Shown: positions 24,363 through 37,114, counted from the first letter of the stretch. The stretch: 64,000 bases of DNA from Cephalopachus bancanus (GCA_027257055.1 JAPVLO010000404.1:1230944-1294943); one strand, 5' to 3'. Translations and numbers: made by a program. Notes: generated by a model not told the origin, from the sequence alone.

Positions 24363-25510
24363 AAGATTGTTTTCCCTTACAACCATAAACATCTGGTTAT
24401 ATAGAAGTAGATTTAGAGATGAAGGTAGGATTCTCCAAGACATACACTGAAAGGCTGAGGAGGCAGGAGGCAGACAGAACTGATACCTGATATGGAATAT
24501 GAGGGAATGCAGTCTCAGTGTGGCCCTTTCTCTTAAAAGCAGCATGCCACAAAATGGCAAAATGAGGATTCTGATAAATTGGACCTTAGTTAGCTGGGAG
24601 CCCTCTCTTGCATGTGCCTGAGAGGACATCCCTCTCTACAGCAGCATGGCTGTAGCTGTGCCGCTCTACACAGTTGTATTTAAGTCCAGCTTGCAGGCTT
24701 GGCACACACCTCCACAGGTGTGGGTCCTTCCATCCAGGCAGCTCAGCAGAGAGTAGCTAGCAGAGCCAGTGTGGGAGAGGGCTTTAGCCCCTTTGGGAAA
24801 GACTGTGCCCTCTCCAGTGACTGCTAAGATGGGAATGGACCCCCGCAGCTCCCTCATCCCCTTCTTTTTTCTTCCTTGGGAGGGAGGGAAAGGAGGAGGA
24901 GCCGGGATGAGCTTAGAGAAGAATGGACATGGAGGTTTGCCGGGCGATAAGGAAGGAAGACCATGAAGTTCCCTTCTCTGCCTCCTGCGTCCCCAAGAGG
25001 GCGGGATCCTGGGGGCAGGGTGAATTCTGCTCACTCACTTCTAATCATCCCCCAGCCAGCACATTATGGAGTTGCCTCCAGAGCTGTTCTCGGAAACCAG
25101 GAGCATTTCAGGGAATGGTCTTTCACCCTAGAGAAGAGAAACAAAGCAGGGACTGTCCCCTTGAAAGAGAGAACAGGCAACAGAGCTCACTGGATCTTTT
25201 TCTTAGTTTATTGTCTCGACTTCCTCCCAACCAGAGCTGTTGACAAGTACCAAAAATGACCCCTCAGGGTTTTGTATACTTTTCCTCCCCCCCCACCCAG
25301 CTGTGCCCGCAGAGTAAGCTGGGGCCATGGCCACTATCCAGCTGGGGCCATGGCCACGGAGGTAGCAGGTCAGATAATGCAGTTTTCTCTCTGCCCCCTG
25401 TTTACGTTGGGGTTCAAATGTCTAGGTTCTATCTGGTGAGTGCTGCTGGTCTAATAAACTAGATAATGTTCCAAACCCCACATGGCTGCCTCTGATTTCA
25501 GGCGTGGACA
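24363..25510. other. Intronic sequence with nothing recognised
   Basis: Relatively GC-rich (24660-25380). No exon structure. It includes a 23-bp tandem duplication at 25317-25362. Confidence 0.45.
25317..25362. repeat. 23-bp tandem duplication
   Basis: The unit agctggggccatggccac plus five bases occurs twice, head to tail. Confidence 0.85.
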
Positions 25511-25519
25511 GGATCTAGC

Positions 25520-25735
25520 ATGTTTCTTTTATGTACCTGGCACTGTGCTAGGTCCTTTGAATGTGTTAACTCGCCTCATTCCCCCAACTAAACGGTTGCG
25601 CATCTATTTTTGTCCCCAATTCACATATTTGGGAAAAGAAGACTCAGGAAGAGTACGGGGCTTACTCAAGACCAAGTTAGTGATAAAGTCAGAACTGAAA
25701 CTTACATCTGTATTTATTTAAAAGACACCCATGCT
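25520..25735 (-). repeat. MIR SINE relic
   Basis: Antisense MIR: gtacctggcactgtgctagg, gtgttaactcgcctcattc, then gaagactcaggaagagtacg and aagttagtgataaagtcaga. Confidence 0.7.
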
Positions 25736-25746
25736 CTTTTATCTAC

Positions 25747-26292
25747 AGCAGGGGTGTCTAACATTTTGACTTCCCTGGGCTGCATCAAGTAAAGAGGAAT
25801 TGTCTTGGGCCACACATACATCATATAAAATAGTGTAGACACATGATAAGACTTCTTTTTTTATCCATTTTTTGTTATAAAGTTTAGAAAAATGAGAGCA
25901 CTATCAAACTAGTGGGAAATTTGACTTTGTTGTTGTGAAACTAATCTGTCCACGTCTGCCACATCTGGTTTGATGGAAGTGGTCACAATTCTTAGCAAGT
26001 TTTCAAGGTGCTCGTCAGAAATATTTAAATAAAATAATAGTAATAAATAATAAAATAATTTTGCTCATGGTGTGCTTCTTCATTGGGAGCAGCCACTCAC
26101 AAATGTATGTACTGCCAAAAAGCGATGTCATGAATAAGGTGTGATGGTGAACTTCACAAATGGAACTTCGTACAGAGTCACGAAGAAAATAAATGCTAAA
26201 AAACAAATGATGTGAAAAGATTTTGCGGGGCTACATGACTGGCTGTCCTGGGCCACATGTAGCTTGTGGGCTGCGGCTTGGACTTGCCTGTT
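25747..26292. mobile_element. hAT-like DNA transposon relic
   Basis: The left end caggggtgtctaacattttg with ccctgggctgcatcaag and tcttgggccacacatac, and the right end gtcctgggccacatgtagc with cggcttggacttgcctg, form imperfect terminal inverted repeats. The GGGCCACA boxes near both ends are typical of an old hAT family whose exact name I cannot fix. No transposase frame survives. Confidence 0.5.
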
Positions 26293-26529
26293 CTGTGGCC
26301 TAGATCACGTTGTTTCTGACTCTATCCCCTATAAATCCCAGATTTTACAGTTTATGGAAGGGGGGATGGTGAGAACGTCACAACAGGAAGGCAAACAAAG
26401 TGACTGGATTGCCAACAGTCTTACTAATTACCACACATTAGAGGACTTTCTCTAGTGTCTTTGTAATCTATCCATTTTATTGTAAGTAGTAAACAAATGT
26501 GTATGTCTTGAGAGAAATATGTCTCATAC

Positions 26530-27180
26530 ATGTTCATTATTCATTCATTTATGTCTTCAATAAGCATGAATTAAATACCTACTGTATACAAGGCACTGTA
26601 TTTACCACTGAGGATACAGTGAGGAAGAGAATGCATTAAGACCTTGACCTTGTGGATCTTACAGCCCAGAAAATACCTGAATAAATATATGACTACACAC
26701 TTCATCATCATTTTTTCACCTATAAAATGGGAATAGTATTAGTACTTGCCACTAGAGATGTGGTAATATTTAATTGAGTTGTTATATGTGACGCATTTAA
26801 ACCCCTACCTGGCACGTAGTATTATTTAATGTTTGCTCTAGTTATAATTAACATCAGCTATTCTGGAGACTAAAGTAGGTTAGAAGACAGAGAAGGCCTC
26901 TGTAAATAAGTGACTTTGAATTTGAGCCCTGCACACTGTGGAGCTGAGTGAGTGGAAGGTCCCTGAGAGAGTAACCACCACCTCAGAGGTACCACAGCCA
27001 GAGACCTGGGTGTCTTGAGCAACAGCAAGGGGTGAGGTCAAGGAGGCTGAGAGAAGCCAGGTTGGGTCAAACATGTGTAGGTCATGGTTGATGTGTCGAT
27101 TTTATTGTGAATTCAACTGGGAGCCATAAGAGTGTTTGAGAAACAGATGGACGTGATCTGACTATCTGATTTGCATATTA
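26530..27180 (-). repeat. L2 3' relic containing a MIR
   Basis: Antisense LINE2 end (ttcattcatttatgtcttca, caaggcactgtatttaccac) continues after 26880 with aagtgactttgaatttgagc and cagatggacgtgatctgac. Between them 26700-26865 is a sense MIR (cacctataaaatgggaatag, cctacctggcacgtagtatt). Confidence 0.5.
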
Positions 27181-27294
27181 AGTACAGAACATCCCCCTGA
27201 ATCCCAAGTCTGGGTTCCTGGCACCCCCGATGTATTCCCTGTACTTTGCCTGTCATGATGCCCAGCTCCTGCCCCTTCCATCCACCTGTGGTTA

Positions 27295-27420
27295 AGAAGG
27301 CAAACTCTGCAGCAAGGCTTTAATTCTGGTCCTATTCCTCTCTTTCTCTGCGACCGTAGACAAGGCATTCAATACCTCTGGACCTTGGTTTCCTTATCCA
27401 AGGAACTGTGGCTAGCACAC
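27295..27420 (+). repeat. MIR SINE relic
   Basis: Sense MIR core: gcattcaatacctctggacc, ttggtttccttatccaagg. Confidence 0.5.
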
Positions 27421-27496
27421 CTAAAACAGGAAAAAAATGTTAATTATGCTTAATGCACTGTAACTGCCTATGTTCTGGACTATGATTATTATTATC

Positions 27497-27553
27497 TGTG
27501 TGTGTGTGTGTGTGTGTGTGGGTGTGTGTGTGTGTGTGTATGTGTTTGTGTGT
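27497..27553. repeat. (TG)n microsatellite
   Basis: About 28 TG units with interruptions (gggtgt, tatgtgttt), adjoining the antisense Alu at 27556. Confidence 0.95.
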
Positions 27554-27555
27554 GG

Positions 27556-27845
27556 AGGTCTCTGTTTCCCAGGTTGGAGTGCAGGGATGTGACTATAACA
27601 ATCATGCCTCACGGCAGCCTCGACCTCCTGGGTTCATGCAATCCTTCTGCCTCAGCATCCCGAGTAGCAAGAAATGCAGGTGTATACCACCACACTCAGT
27701 TAATTTATTTTTATTATTTATTTTTTTTTTATAGACAAGTTCTTGCTATGTTGCCCAGGCTGGTTTTGAACTCCTGGGTTCAAGAAATCATGCCTCAGCT
27801 TCCCAAAGTGCTGGGATGACAGGTGTGATCCACCATGCCCGGCTT
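27556..27845 (-). mobile_element. Older Alu (AluJ-like)
   Basis: Antisense dimer with tttcccaggttggagtgcag and tatgttgcccaggctggttt; diverged, ancestral type. Its T-rich start has been replaced by the TG repeat. Confidence 0.92.
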
Positions 27846-28990
27846 CCTTGACTATTATTTACACCCCCAGACTGCACGCTCAGTGCCTGGCACAGGGCCG
27901 GTACTCAAAAATAATGATTGAAAAAAAAGAATGAGCAAGAAAAAAGAGGTGATACAATAAATTGCAAGTACAAAGAGAGAAAGACTGCTGTCCTGTTCAT
28001 GGAAAAACGAGCTTCCCTGAATCTGGTGTATGTTCTAGGAAGGACAAGTTTGTGAATGGAGTCAAGGAAACTGAATGACTTTGCAACTACCCAGCTGCAC
28101 CAGTTTTGGGGAACTTGAAACAACAAGCAGGGGACAAAAATTTGTTTAAAAATCTGTGATTCCAATCTGGACTCCCATCTGCACAGAAAGAAAGTTGGGC
28201 TTCTGAAAGAATGTTTTCAAGCTCTTAGGCTATGTTACCATCCCTCCGGAAGGCCGTGGCAAGGCAAAGTCTCCAGAGTTCTCCATCCGCTGCCTCTGGA
28301 AGGACACTCTCACCAAAAAGCCTGTCATCTTACCAAGAACATAACACTGTGACTTCCTTCTCATCCTCACATTGCTCATAGGGTCTCAAATGAACAGGGC
28401 TCAGTTCTGTGAAGTAGACACACCTTGAATGCAGTGAATACACATTGGAAGAAACTTTCTGTGTGTTTGTGAGCTCGAAAATCTTTCAGGCATTCAGTAG
28501 CAAAGCTCCTGTATTTCTTCATATGCAGCTGCACAGGGCACCTGCCCAGACAAGCAATGAATCCTACAGCTGTCTGAATGTTCCAGTCTGTGCCCTGTGT
28601 GTACGTGTGTGCATGTGCGCAAACGTGTGTGTGTTCATGCACACACACATATGTGAATGTGTGCTGGCTTGTTATTTTCTTATCCCAGGGGAAAGCAAGG
28701 GTTCTTTGCATGCTGTTAGTCAACACAATGGGTCTCTGTTTTCACTGACCTGGTTTTCCATATTCCTTCCCCTCTCATAGCAAGTTGGTCAGTCTGCCTC
28801 TCTTCACCCGCAGATCACTTCCAGGCCTTCCCTGACGCGCCCTCTTTCCATGCCCCTCACACTTTCAAACCATGCTCCACTTAGTCCTCGTAAATCTAAT
28901 TTAAAGACTTCCCTTTGGAATATCTCCTATCATGAGTCCTGCCTGTTGTCAGCAATTGCTCACTCCATTTAATTATATTAGACTAGATGA
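27846..28990. other. Intronic sequence, mostly unrecognised
   Basis: 27850-27950 contains a MIR-end scrap (cagtgcctggcacagggccgg). The rest, including an imperfect GT/CA-rich patch at 28590-28660, has no named feature. Confidence 0.45.
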
Positions 28991-29521
28991 GAGGGGACCC
29001 AAAAGAAAACGGAATTTATTTATAAGAAATTGTGGATTGATTCTTCCATGCTTAATCTTCAGTCACCTTCAAAGTACACTCTGCTTGATGCAATGCACCA
29101 ATCAAGATGCTTTTTCCACTGCTCAAAACAGTTTTTTAACTCTTCCATTTTTATACCTTTTAGCATTTTGCCATTTTTTGTTTCACCTCTTCCACGTCGG
29201 CAAAATATTTCCCTTTGAGGACTTTCTTCATCCATGGAAACAAACAAGCAAAAAGTCTCTGGGGTGAGGTCGGGTAAATAGGGAGGGTGGGGCATAGGAT
29301 TCATGCTGTTTTGGGTCAAAACTGCTGAACACTCAGCACAGTGTGGACAGGTGCACTTGTAAATCAGCCATCATGAAATGGGCAAATGCATTGAAAGAAT
29401 CTCCAGAAAACATTCACTGAAGCCAAACGCAGCCTCTCACAACAACACTAGCTGGTACACGGATGCTGATGGGTTCCTAGAACACTTACCTGGCGGGGGA
29501 AGCTTGTACTACAAGGGACCC
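28991..29521 (-). mobile_element. Mariner DNA transposon relic (MARNA-like), copy A
   Basis: On the minus strand a degraded transposase C-terminus is readable: HPPYLPDLTPETFCLF, later CFEQWKKHLDWC, ending YFEGD then stop. This is the Tc1/mariner DD34D C-terminal block; the third catalytic Asp position is not conserved. Ends: gaggggacccaaaa at 28991 and the related gggaccc near 29519. The element is about 0.53 kb, so the first half of a transposase gene is absent. A homologous copy in the other orientation is at 51684. The family name is from memory. Confidence 0.78.
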
Positions 29522-29600
29522 ATCCTCCAAAAGTCAATTCCTGGTTTTCTAGTCCTCCCTCATACATGTCCTATGTTGCTTGTTAAAAGCATCATAGTTC

Positions 29601-29881
29601 TAGCCGGGCTCTGTGGCTCAGCCTATAATCCTGCGCCTTGGGAAGCTGAGGTGAGTGGATTGCCTGAGCCCGTGGGTTCGAAGCCCGCCTGGGCAACTTG
29701 GTGAGACCTCATCTCTACAATAAATCAAAAAATTAGCCAGGTGTGGTAGCGCGCACCTGTAGTGCCAGCTACTTGAAAGGCTGAGGCTGAAGGATCACCG
29801 GAGCCCAGCAGGTCAAGGCTGCGGTGGCCGGGAGCGGCCACTGCACTCCAGTCTGGGTGACAGAGTGAGACTCCAACTCAA

Positions 29882-29912
<31 letters not shown>

Positions 29913-29915
29913 CAA
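29601..29915 (+). mobile_element. Alu dimer, lineage-specific type
   Basis: Sense dimer, perfect 17-bp TSD aaaagcatcatagttct at 29584-29600 and after the (caaaa)n tail. It has the gccgggagcggccactgcac right arm. Confidence 0.97.
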
Positions 29916-30117
29916 AAAGCATCATAGTTCTTTATGTCATGGGCATACGTTCTTCTGACATCATTCATCCTTTTGTTCAGGTTTGCATGTATTCCTTAAG
30001 CTAAAATGTCCTATGATGGCCTCTCACAGAGATGGGGGAAAGAGGAGCATTCATGTGAATAAGACCCAGACTCTGATTTTGAGTTACACCCTTTAGAAAT
30101 ACATGAAGATAAGGATC

Positions 30118-30515
30118 ATCTAGTCAGGGTCCTCCAGAGAAGCAAAATCAGTAGGAGAATATTTACTTTAAGGATTTGGCCCATGCAACTGTGGGGGTTG
30201 GCAAGCTTAAAACTCATAGAGCAGATAGGAAATTCATGTAGGAGTTAATGCTATGAGCAGTTAATGCTGCTGTCTGAAGGCAGAATCTGCTCTTTCCCGG
30301 GAACCTCCATTTTTGCTCGTAAGATCTTCACCTGACTGTACAAGACATACCAACATCATCAGGGGTAGTCTCCTTTACTTCAGTCCATCGAGTAAGATGT
30401 TAACCACATCTACAAAATATCTTCACGGCCAACACTCCAACACCTGGATCAATACTTGATTTGTTAACTGGGGACTATAGCCTAGCCAAGTTGGCACATA
30501 CAACTCATCACAAGG
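30118..30515. repeat. Ancient interspersed repeat, family not fixed
   Basis: gtcctccagagaagcaaaat at the left and actatagcctagccaagttg gcacataca at the right recall a widespread mammalian repeat with those ends. I cannot decide between an LTR and an L1 3' end. Confidence 0.4.
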
Positions 30516-30539
30516 ACCAACCAACCAACAAAATAACCA

Positions 30540-32945
30540 AAAAAGTATCTTTGGAATCAGACTAGAGCCACTCAGCACATTCAAGATTTGGCAGAAAATG
30601 GAGTAAATTTCTTTAGGAAGCAGCTCACTCTGCATTCCCTTTCTAGAAGAGCACTTGCATGGTTCCTGGGTCTAGAGCCCATCTTCCAAGGGTAGTTCCC
30701 TCCTGGAAGGTAACCTGCACCATAAAGGCTTTCTGTTTGTAAGTGACAGAGCTAGGATTTGAACTCTGGCTTATTTCTGCTACAAACAAGATACATAAAA
30801 TTTAGGAAAATAAAAATACCTACCTTCCTTCTGACCCATTGAGACTTTACTTCAAAACACAATAAAGTAATCATTCATGCCAGCTCGCAGAATTGTTTTG
30901 AAAGCTAAGTGACAGTTTGAAGGACCAGAAGTGTAAAGTGTTCTATTTTGAATGCTGTGATGGTGTCCACGCAGTGGCTGCACACCTGCTAAACATTAGC
31001 GGCAGCACAAATGCACCACCTTTCTCTCTCCTGAGCAGTCATGAGAGAAGAGAAAATCTTGGGCTTTTCTTTATAAGAATGCCAATCAACTTGTGCCCAG
31101 TACCTGGAGCCCACAACCAATTATCTTAAACTTGGTGAAGATAAACATTCTTCAGTGAGGCTCATTTTGGCCACAAAAATCTCAGGGAAAGTAGGAGCGA
31201 GGTGGATATCTTCATGGTGTATATTGCTTTTTTCCACTGAATGGAGCTTGAAACATTCGTGCCCTCGTAGAAAATTTGGAAATTTGAATGTCAATTTGAT
31301 TCGCCAGGTCATCCTTGAGACGCCTTCCTTCTCAAAACTGAACTGACACTTCCTCATCTCTATCTTCCCTCGGAGTTGTGTGTTCCTGTACTGAGAAACC
31401 TCTAGCCCCTTTGCAGAGCACAGGGGCACCAGGCACTTCTCCCAGCCCTATTCAAAGCCTTCTGCCCACCGCGGTTCCAAACTTCTGATTGCACCTCCGT
31501 ATTCCGACACTTCCAACAAGGCCTTTTAACCCAGAGGCGCTTGGCTCTTGCAAATGCCTCTGGTCTTGAATATTTTAGGCCTATGGAACTTAGAACCTGG
31601 AGAAAAGGGCAGATTAAATGTAGCTCAGGAGCCAGAAGGTGTTGTCCAGGGGAAAGTGAGAGTGATTGGAACAACAGACAGAAATACCATCACAAGGGAC
31701 TGTGTACCTTTAAGACAGGTACCTGCATGACCCTCACATGCAGCATTCTCACCTACGCATGATTCCTGGCCTAGAACCCACCTTCCAAGTACAGTTCCCT
31801 CCTGGCTCTCATTGATCTTTTGGTGAAGAATTTCTCTCAGTGAATTACTAAACCAAACCTGCTGTCGATGCTTTCTGGGGTTTAGGGCATTAGTATCTCA
31901 TGTTCTGTCCCCCAGAGTTTTGCCCTTTTTTTCAGAACTTGAGTAATTTCTTATATTCAAGTTATAGAATCATTTAACTTTGCCTCCTCTGTTTCAGGAG
32001 AGCAGGATATGCTTCTACTATTCTGTTTCCTAAATGTATTGGTGGGATCACTTACTACCCCACTCGCCAAGTTTCTGTGGAGGGCATTCACTCTCATCTC
32101 TACCAGACCATCGTGCTGGGGAAACGTCTCCCTCACCATTCTGTGCTGCCAGGGCCGAGGGCAAAGGCAAAGTGCAATGAGCGGGATTTATGGGAAAGAA
32201 GATTCGTGCCTCAGTGAACCACTTAATGCATTCGAGATTTGGCAGAAAACGGAATGGGTTTCTTTGGGAAGCAGCTCACTCCACTTTCCCTTGCTGGAAG
32301 AGCACTTGCCTGGACAGATGTAGCAGGTTGAACATGAGTTTTTCTTGCTGAGAAGAAGGGCGGGCTCAGCCAATTCTCAGATTCCCTGCATCGTGAGTAG
32401 ATATGATAGGACTGTGGTTCAATAAACCAATTTCAACTTCACACTGCTCCCAAGGTGTTGTACTTGTTTTTAAAGAGCTCTCCATTGTGTATTTGTTTCC
32501 AAATATGAGGCAAGGGAGAGAGGGTATGAACAGAATGTCGGACTCCTACAAAATACCAGATTTGCTATCAGGAACTCTGCAAAGGAGCTCCCTTATGAGG
32601 TCAATATTATTATCCCACTTTCTTAGCCAATGAAACAAAGACTCAATAAGGGTAACTTGTAGCATAAAGACTTTGAGTTAGCAAGTGACAGAGCTAGAAT
32701 TTGAACCCTGGCTTGATTGGGTCCAAAGCCTGTAAACTTGGTGCTAGCCCTCTGTACTGTCAGGTAAGTAAACGTGCATGTGATGCCCACACAGGTACCT
32801 GTCTTAAAGGTTCATACACCCTTGTGGGGATGTTTACATCTGCTATTCTAATCACTCAGCTTTCTCCGACAACACCCACTTGTTCCTGAACAGCATTTAA
32901 TCTGTTCTTTTCTCCAGATTCTAGGACTAGAGAGATTTAGGAGAA
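30540..32945. repeat. Cluster of duplicated segments, direct and inverted
   Basis: 30563-30660 and 32218-32315 are direct copies (shared gatttggcagaaaa, ggaagcagctcact, gaagagcacttgc). 31580-31735 and 32785-32945 are inverted copies (cctttaagacaggtacctg against caggtacctgtcttaaagg). A MIR in antisense (32590-32745, and a scrap at 30720-30775) accompanies them. The attcaataaacc-like string near 32420 hints at LTR material, but I cannot name the family. Confidence 0.6.
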
Positions 32946-32999
32946 AATATGTGTTTAGCCTTTGTCTCCTGCCAGGGGAATGACTGAGCCAACAGGGAG

Positions 33000-33849
33000 G
33001 TAGAAGTGTCTTCCTGTCTTCTAGTAGTAAGTCCCCCCCCGAAAGACTTTTGGACTTTGAGTAGGCCATCCTGGCAGGGAGAGGAGGCAGGGGAGAATTT
33101 TTAGGACATAACAGAGCTGTGGAAGACATATCTCCCGAGCGTTACTCACTGCTTGAAAGACACCCCCAGTCTCTGACATCACAGGGAGAGGGAATTAGAT
33201 TTCAGATCTGTAGTGAAACCTGGGTGTGTCTTGCGTGAACCCAGGAGGCCGCCATCCAGTTCTAGGCTGGCCCTGGAAAGTCCCGTGTTGAATAATTGGC
33301 TGCTTATGGTGCTTTGTTCAACTTCCCTACCTCACATGAAACTGTGTGACTTAGCGAGAGTGCTGGGCTGAAACTCAGGAAACCTAAATTTGAGTGCTGG
33401 TACCAGCCAGGTGTGTCACCTGGGGAGAGTCTTTTAACTTTTGTCATCTTTACTTTGAATTATTTGGAGTCTTTGAGCCTAGAAGCCAATCTTACTTCGG
33501 ACTTCAGCACTGGCTCCTGGCCCAGAAACAGTGGTGTGTGGGTTTGGGATGGACAATTCTCTGTCAGAAAGGAAACAGCCCCTGACGAGCATCTGGAGTT
33601 CAGGCCCAGGTCTCATGGGTCTAGCCAGCTCCAAAACGTGGGCTCCTTCCACCTCCTCCCACCCTGATATTAGGCCGTACTATTGTTTCACAACACTGCA
33701 TCTTTATTGTTTTCACAATCCCTGTTAGCCTTTGTAGCTGGCACAGTTCATTAGCAAACATTCACTGAGTGCTTCCGAGTGCTAGAGAAACAAAAATGGA
33801 GGGGATATGGGACCCTACCCAAGCTTGAGAGTATTCCATAGGACAATTT
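33000..33849. other. Intronic sequence, mostly unrecognised
   Basis: A weak sense MIR may lie at 33345-33455 (ctgggctgaaactcaggaaa). No exon structure despite several 60-84-codon frames at 33394-33728. Confidence 0.4.
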
Positions 33850-34085
33850 GGGGCCAGCGTGCCTGGGTTTACGTCCCAGTTCTACGCTTAGTCTCATTAT
33901 TTTAAAGCTTTCTCCATGCCTCAGTTTTTTTCATCGACATTTTCCTCATCTTTAAGACCTTCATCTCAGAGTGCGTTTTGAGGATTAAATGAGTTGTTTC
34001 GTGTGAAACACTGAAAACAGTGCCAGTCATAGTCATCTCTGTTGCTACTGCTGCTATTATGTATGTTTGTCAGCCCCCTTGGGCG
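33850..34085 (+). repeat. MIR SINE relic
   Basis: Sense MIR: gcctgggtttacgtcccagt, ctccatgcctcagttttttt, then gttttgaggattaaatgagt. Confidence 0.78.
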
Positions 34086-34149
34086 AGGAGTCTGGGAGGG
34101 TTGCAACTGGGTCTTGTTCATTGGCACCTAATAAATGCTCTTTGGATGC

Positions 34150-34432
34150 CAGGCTCAGTGGCTCAGCCTGTAATCCCATGCCTTTGGGAGGCTGAGATGA
34201 GTGGATTGCCTGAGCCCGCAGGTTCGAGACCCGCCTGGGCAGCGAGACCTCATCTCTACAATAAATCAAAAAACTCAGCCGGGCGTGGTAGCGCAGGCCT
34301 GTAATTCCAGCTACTTGGAAGGCTGAGGCAGAAGGATCGCCGGAGCCCAGCAGGTCGAGGCTGCGGTGGCCAGGAGCGGCCACTGCACTGCAGTCTGGGC
34401 GACAGAGGGAGACTCCAACTCAAAAAAAAAAA
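34150..34432 (+). mobile_element. Alu dimer, lineage-specific type
   Basis: Sense dimer, TSD aaatgctctttgga / aaatgctcattgga. Right arm has gccaggagcggccactgcac. Confidence 0.96.
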
Positions 34433-34727
34433 AAATGCTCATTGGAGCCAATTTTTCAACACATATTTAAAATGCTTCTACTGTGCCAAGCCCTCTGATG
34501 GATCCCTGGGATGATCCAAACCTTTCACAACTTCTTTTTTAAAAAATCACCCTACCTTAGAGCTTGTAATTTGGAAATTTTTTCTTCTTAAGCATCCCTC
34601 TTCTTCCTTTGTGTGGCCCCTGTAGAGAAAAGGTGAAGGAACTGGGAGAAAAATATACTACATATATACTTACTAACTTAATCCAACGTGTCAGCATAAA
34701 AGAGGTAGAACTAAAAACACACCAAAA

Positions 34728-35024
34728 AGGCCAGGTTCGGTGGCTTAGCCTATAATCCCATGCTTTGGGAGGCCAAGGCGAGTGGATGGCCTGAGTCCGC
34801 CGGTTTGGGACCCACCTGGGCAGCTTGGTGAAACCTCATCTCTGCAATAAATCAAAAATTAGCTGGGTGTGGTAGCGTGCGCCTGTAGTTCCGGCTACTT
34901 GGAAGGTTGAGGCGGAGGGATCGTCGGAGTCCAGCAGGTCAAGACTGCGGTGGCCGGGAGTGTGCCACTGCCCTGCCCTCCAGCCTGGGTGAAGGAGTGA
35001 GGCTCCAACTCAAAAAAAAAAAAA
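34728..35024 (+). mobile_element. Alu dimer, lineage-specific type
   Basis: Sense dimer 300 bp after the previous one; TSD aaacacaccaa / aaccacaccaa. Right arm has gccgggagtgtgccactgcc. Confidence 0.95.
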
Positions 35025-35159
35025 ACCACACCAAGAGGAAGATTAGGGTCTTTCTCAAAGGAGAAACCTCTTTCGGAACTCTGATGTCAGACAAGAGAGT
35101 ACCACCTACATTTTCTGTGTCAGAGAGAGAAGAGATATGGAGAAAGACATTCTATCATT

Positions 35160-35440
35160 CACTCGCCCTCTCATTGACTCATTCGTTCGCTCTAAAACCA
35201 CCTAGTGAGTACTCAACCACAGCATGAATCAGGCATTGTTCTGGGTAGTGGAAACAGAGGAATGAAAAAGACACAGCTTCTTCTTTGGAGGAGCTCACAG
35301 CCCTGTGGGACTGACAAACATAAATTGATTTATAGTACAGCGTGGTCAGAATTCACCAAAGCATGAATAAAAAACTGTGGAGGCACCGAGGAAGGCAGGT
35401 GGTGGTGGTGAGGAACATGATCTTAGGCAAGGTTAAGATA
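35160..35440 (-). repeat. L2 3'-end relic
   Basis: Antisense LINE2: gaatcaggcattgttctggg, aaaaagacacagcttcttct, then ggagctcacagccctgtggg. Confidence 0.6.
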
Positions 35441-35784
35441 ACATGCTGTACTAGGACATTTAAATGTAGCTGTAGCTAGGACATTTAAAAATCAGATTTT
35501 ATTAAATTTTAGACATTAAAATGTATTAAATGGGAGAAATGACTATAGCTGGGTCATTCATTCTATGGCTGAGTTTTTCAGTAATCTTAGCTCAAGTCAG
35601 CACATTTATTGAGCACCTATTATCACCAAACAGTCTAGGAGATTACTGATTTCCTTTGGCCAGGGCCATAAGAACAAGGAAGGTATAGGCAATATGACTG
35701 GAACTCTGCCTTAAAGTATGAGTAATATTTTATTAAAGTAAGAAATGCTGTTGAAGAAAATAGACCGTGCTCAAGCACACGGAG

Positions 35785-35945
35785 GCCAGCAGGGCACGGT
35801 GGCACACATCTGCAGCCCCAGCTACTCAGGAGGTTGAAGCGGGAGGACCACTTGAGTGTAGGGGTTTAAGGGTATAGTACGCTATGAGCATGCCTGAGAA
35901 TAATCGCTGCACTTCCACTAGGGCAACATCTCAAAGAAACACTCC
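35785..35945 (+). mobile_element. Alu-related monomer (FRAM-like)
   Basis: A single arm with ggcacggtggcacacatctg and cagctactcaggaggttgaa, then a diverged end. No second arm. Confidence 0.65.
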
Positions 35946-36439
35946 CCCCCAAAAGGTATGAAAATCAAAAAAGCATTGGCTTAATTCCTTAGTTACTGGA
36001 ATGAAGGTCATCCTGAAGGATTTTTAAAGGGAGGCTAGGGTGCAGGAATGTGGTGGAAGATTGCACAGAAAAGATGACTGGGGGAAAATGGAGGACTTTT
36101 GATATCTACTAAGATTTCTTCTTATTTGCAGTGAGAAATCACTGATATTTGTTCAGCAGGGCAGTACACTATCAGATCTGTGCTTCTTGGTATGGTGAAC
36201 GTGGTATTGGCAACCGTAACAGGAAATATCATCATGCTTGGAGTCAGAAAACATGGGAGAGACAGATGAGTCCCAATTCACCCATTGGCTAGCGTTGTGA
36301 CCCCAAGCAAGTTCATGACCGTTTCTGAGCTTTAGCCTTCTCATCTGTATGCAGTAAGCAAGGTGAAACAGCAGGAACAACAATCACAATAATTTATTGA
36401 TCATTGCTTTCTGCGTAGCATTATGCTGGGCTAACTCCA

Positions 36440-36549
36440 TCTCATGTTTAAGCTTCAAAACAACTCTGAGAGTTCTCAAAAAGTTAAACATAAATGTACT
36501 CATATGGCCCACCATGAATTCACTCTTAGACATCTTCACTAGAGAATTT

Positions 36550-36612
<63 letters not shown>

Positions 36613-37110
36613 CACACAAAGCCTTGAACACAAATGTTCTTAGCAGCTTTGTTTATAATAGCCAAAAATTACAAACAGCCTAATTGTCCATCAACTGGCA
36701 AATGGCTAGACAAAAGGTGCTGGAACCATGCAATATAATATAATCAACAATCAAAAGGAACCAAGCTACACAGATATGCTACGTATGACACAGATGAACC
36801 TTTAAAAAAATATGCTCAGAGGAAGAAGTCAGATGTGAGATACCATGTATTGTGTGATTCTATTTATGTGTAATGTCCTGAAAAGGCAAAGATATAAGGA
36901 CAAAAATTAGGGACTAGTGACCGCCTGGGGTCAAAGGAGGGGACAGGGATTCACAGTAAAGATGCGAGAGACATTGGGATAATAAAAAGGTTTTTAAACT
37001 AATTTATGGTGATGATTGCACAACTTAGTATGTAAATCTCCTAAAAAATTGAATTGTGTGCTTGAGAAGTTGAAGGAGATAAGATGCAAAATATGCCTCA
37101 ATAATATTAT
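36440..37110 (+). mobile_element. L1M-type LINE 3' end
   Basis: Sense L1 3' region: gttcttagcagctttgttta, taatagccaaaaattacaaa, gtccatcaactggcaaatgg, then ttaatttatggtgatgattg and atgcctcaata. Interrupted by a TA repeat. Confidence 0.85.
36548..36610. repeat. (TA)n simple repeat
   Basis: About 30 TA units with one atgtat interruption, inside the L1. Confidence 0.97.
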
Positions 37111-37114
37111 TTTA

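Noticed and set aside
27497..27553. Short regular repeat as a CRISPR array
   Set aside because: Dinucleotide microsatellite in a primate genome; no spacers.
35941..35954. Poly-C run beside the monomeric SINE as a functional site
   Set aside because: It follows the SINE's decayed A-rich tail and looks like a simple mutation or read error.
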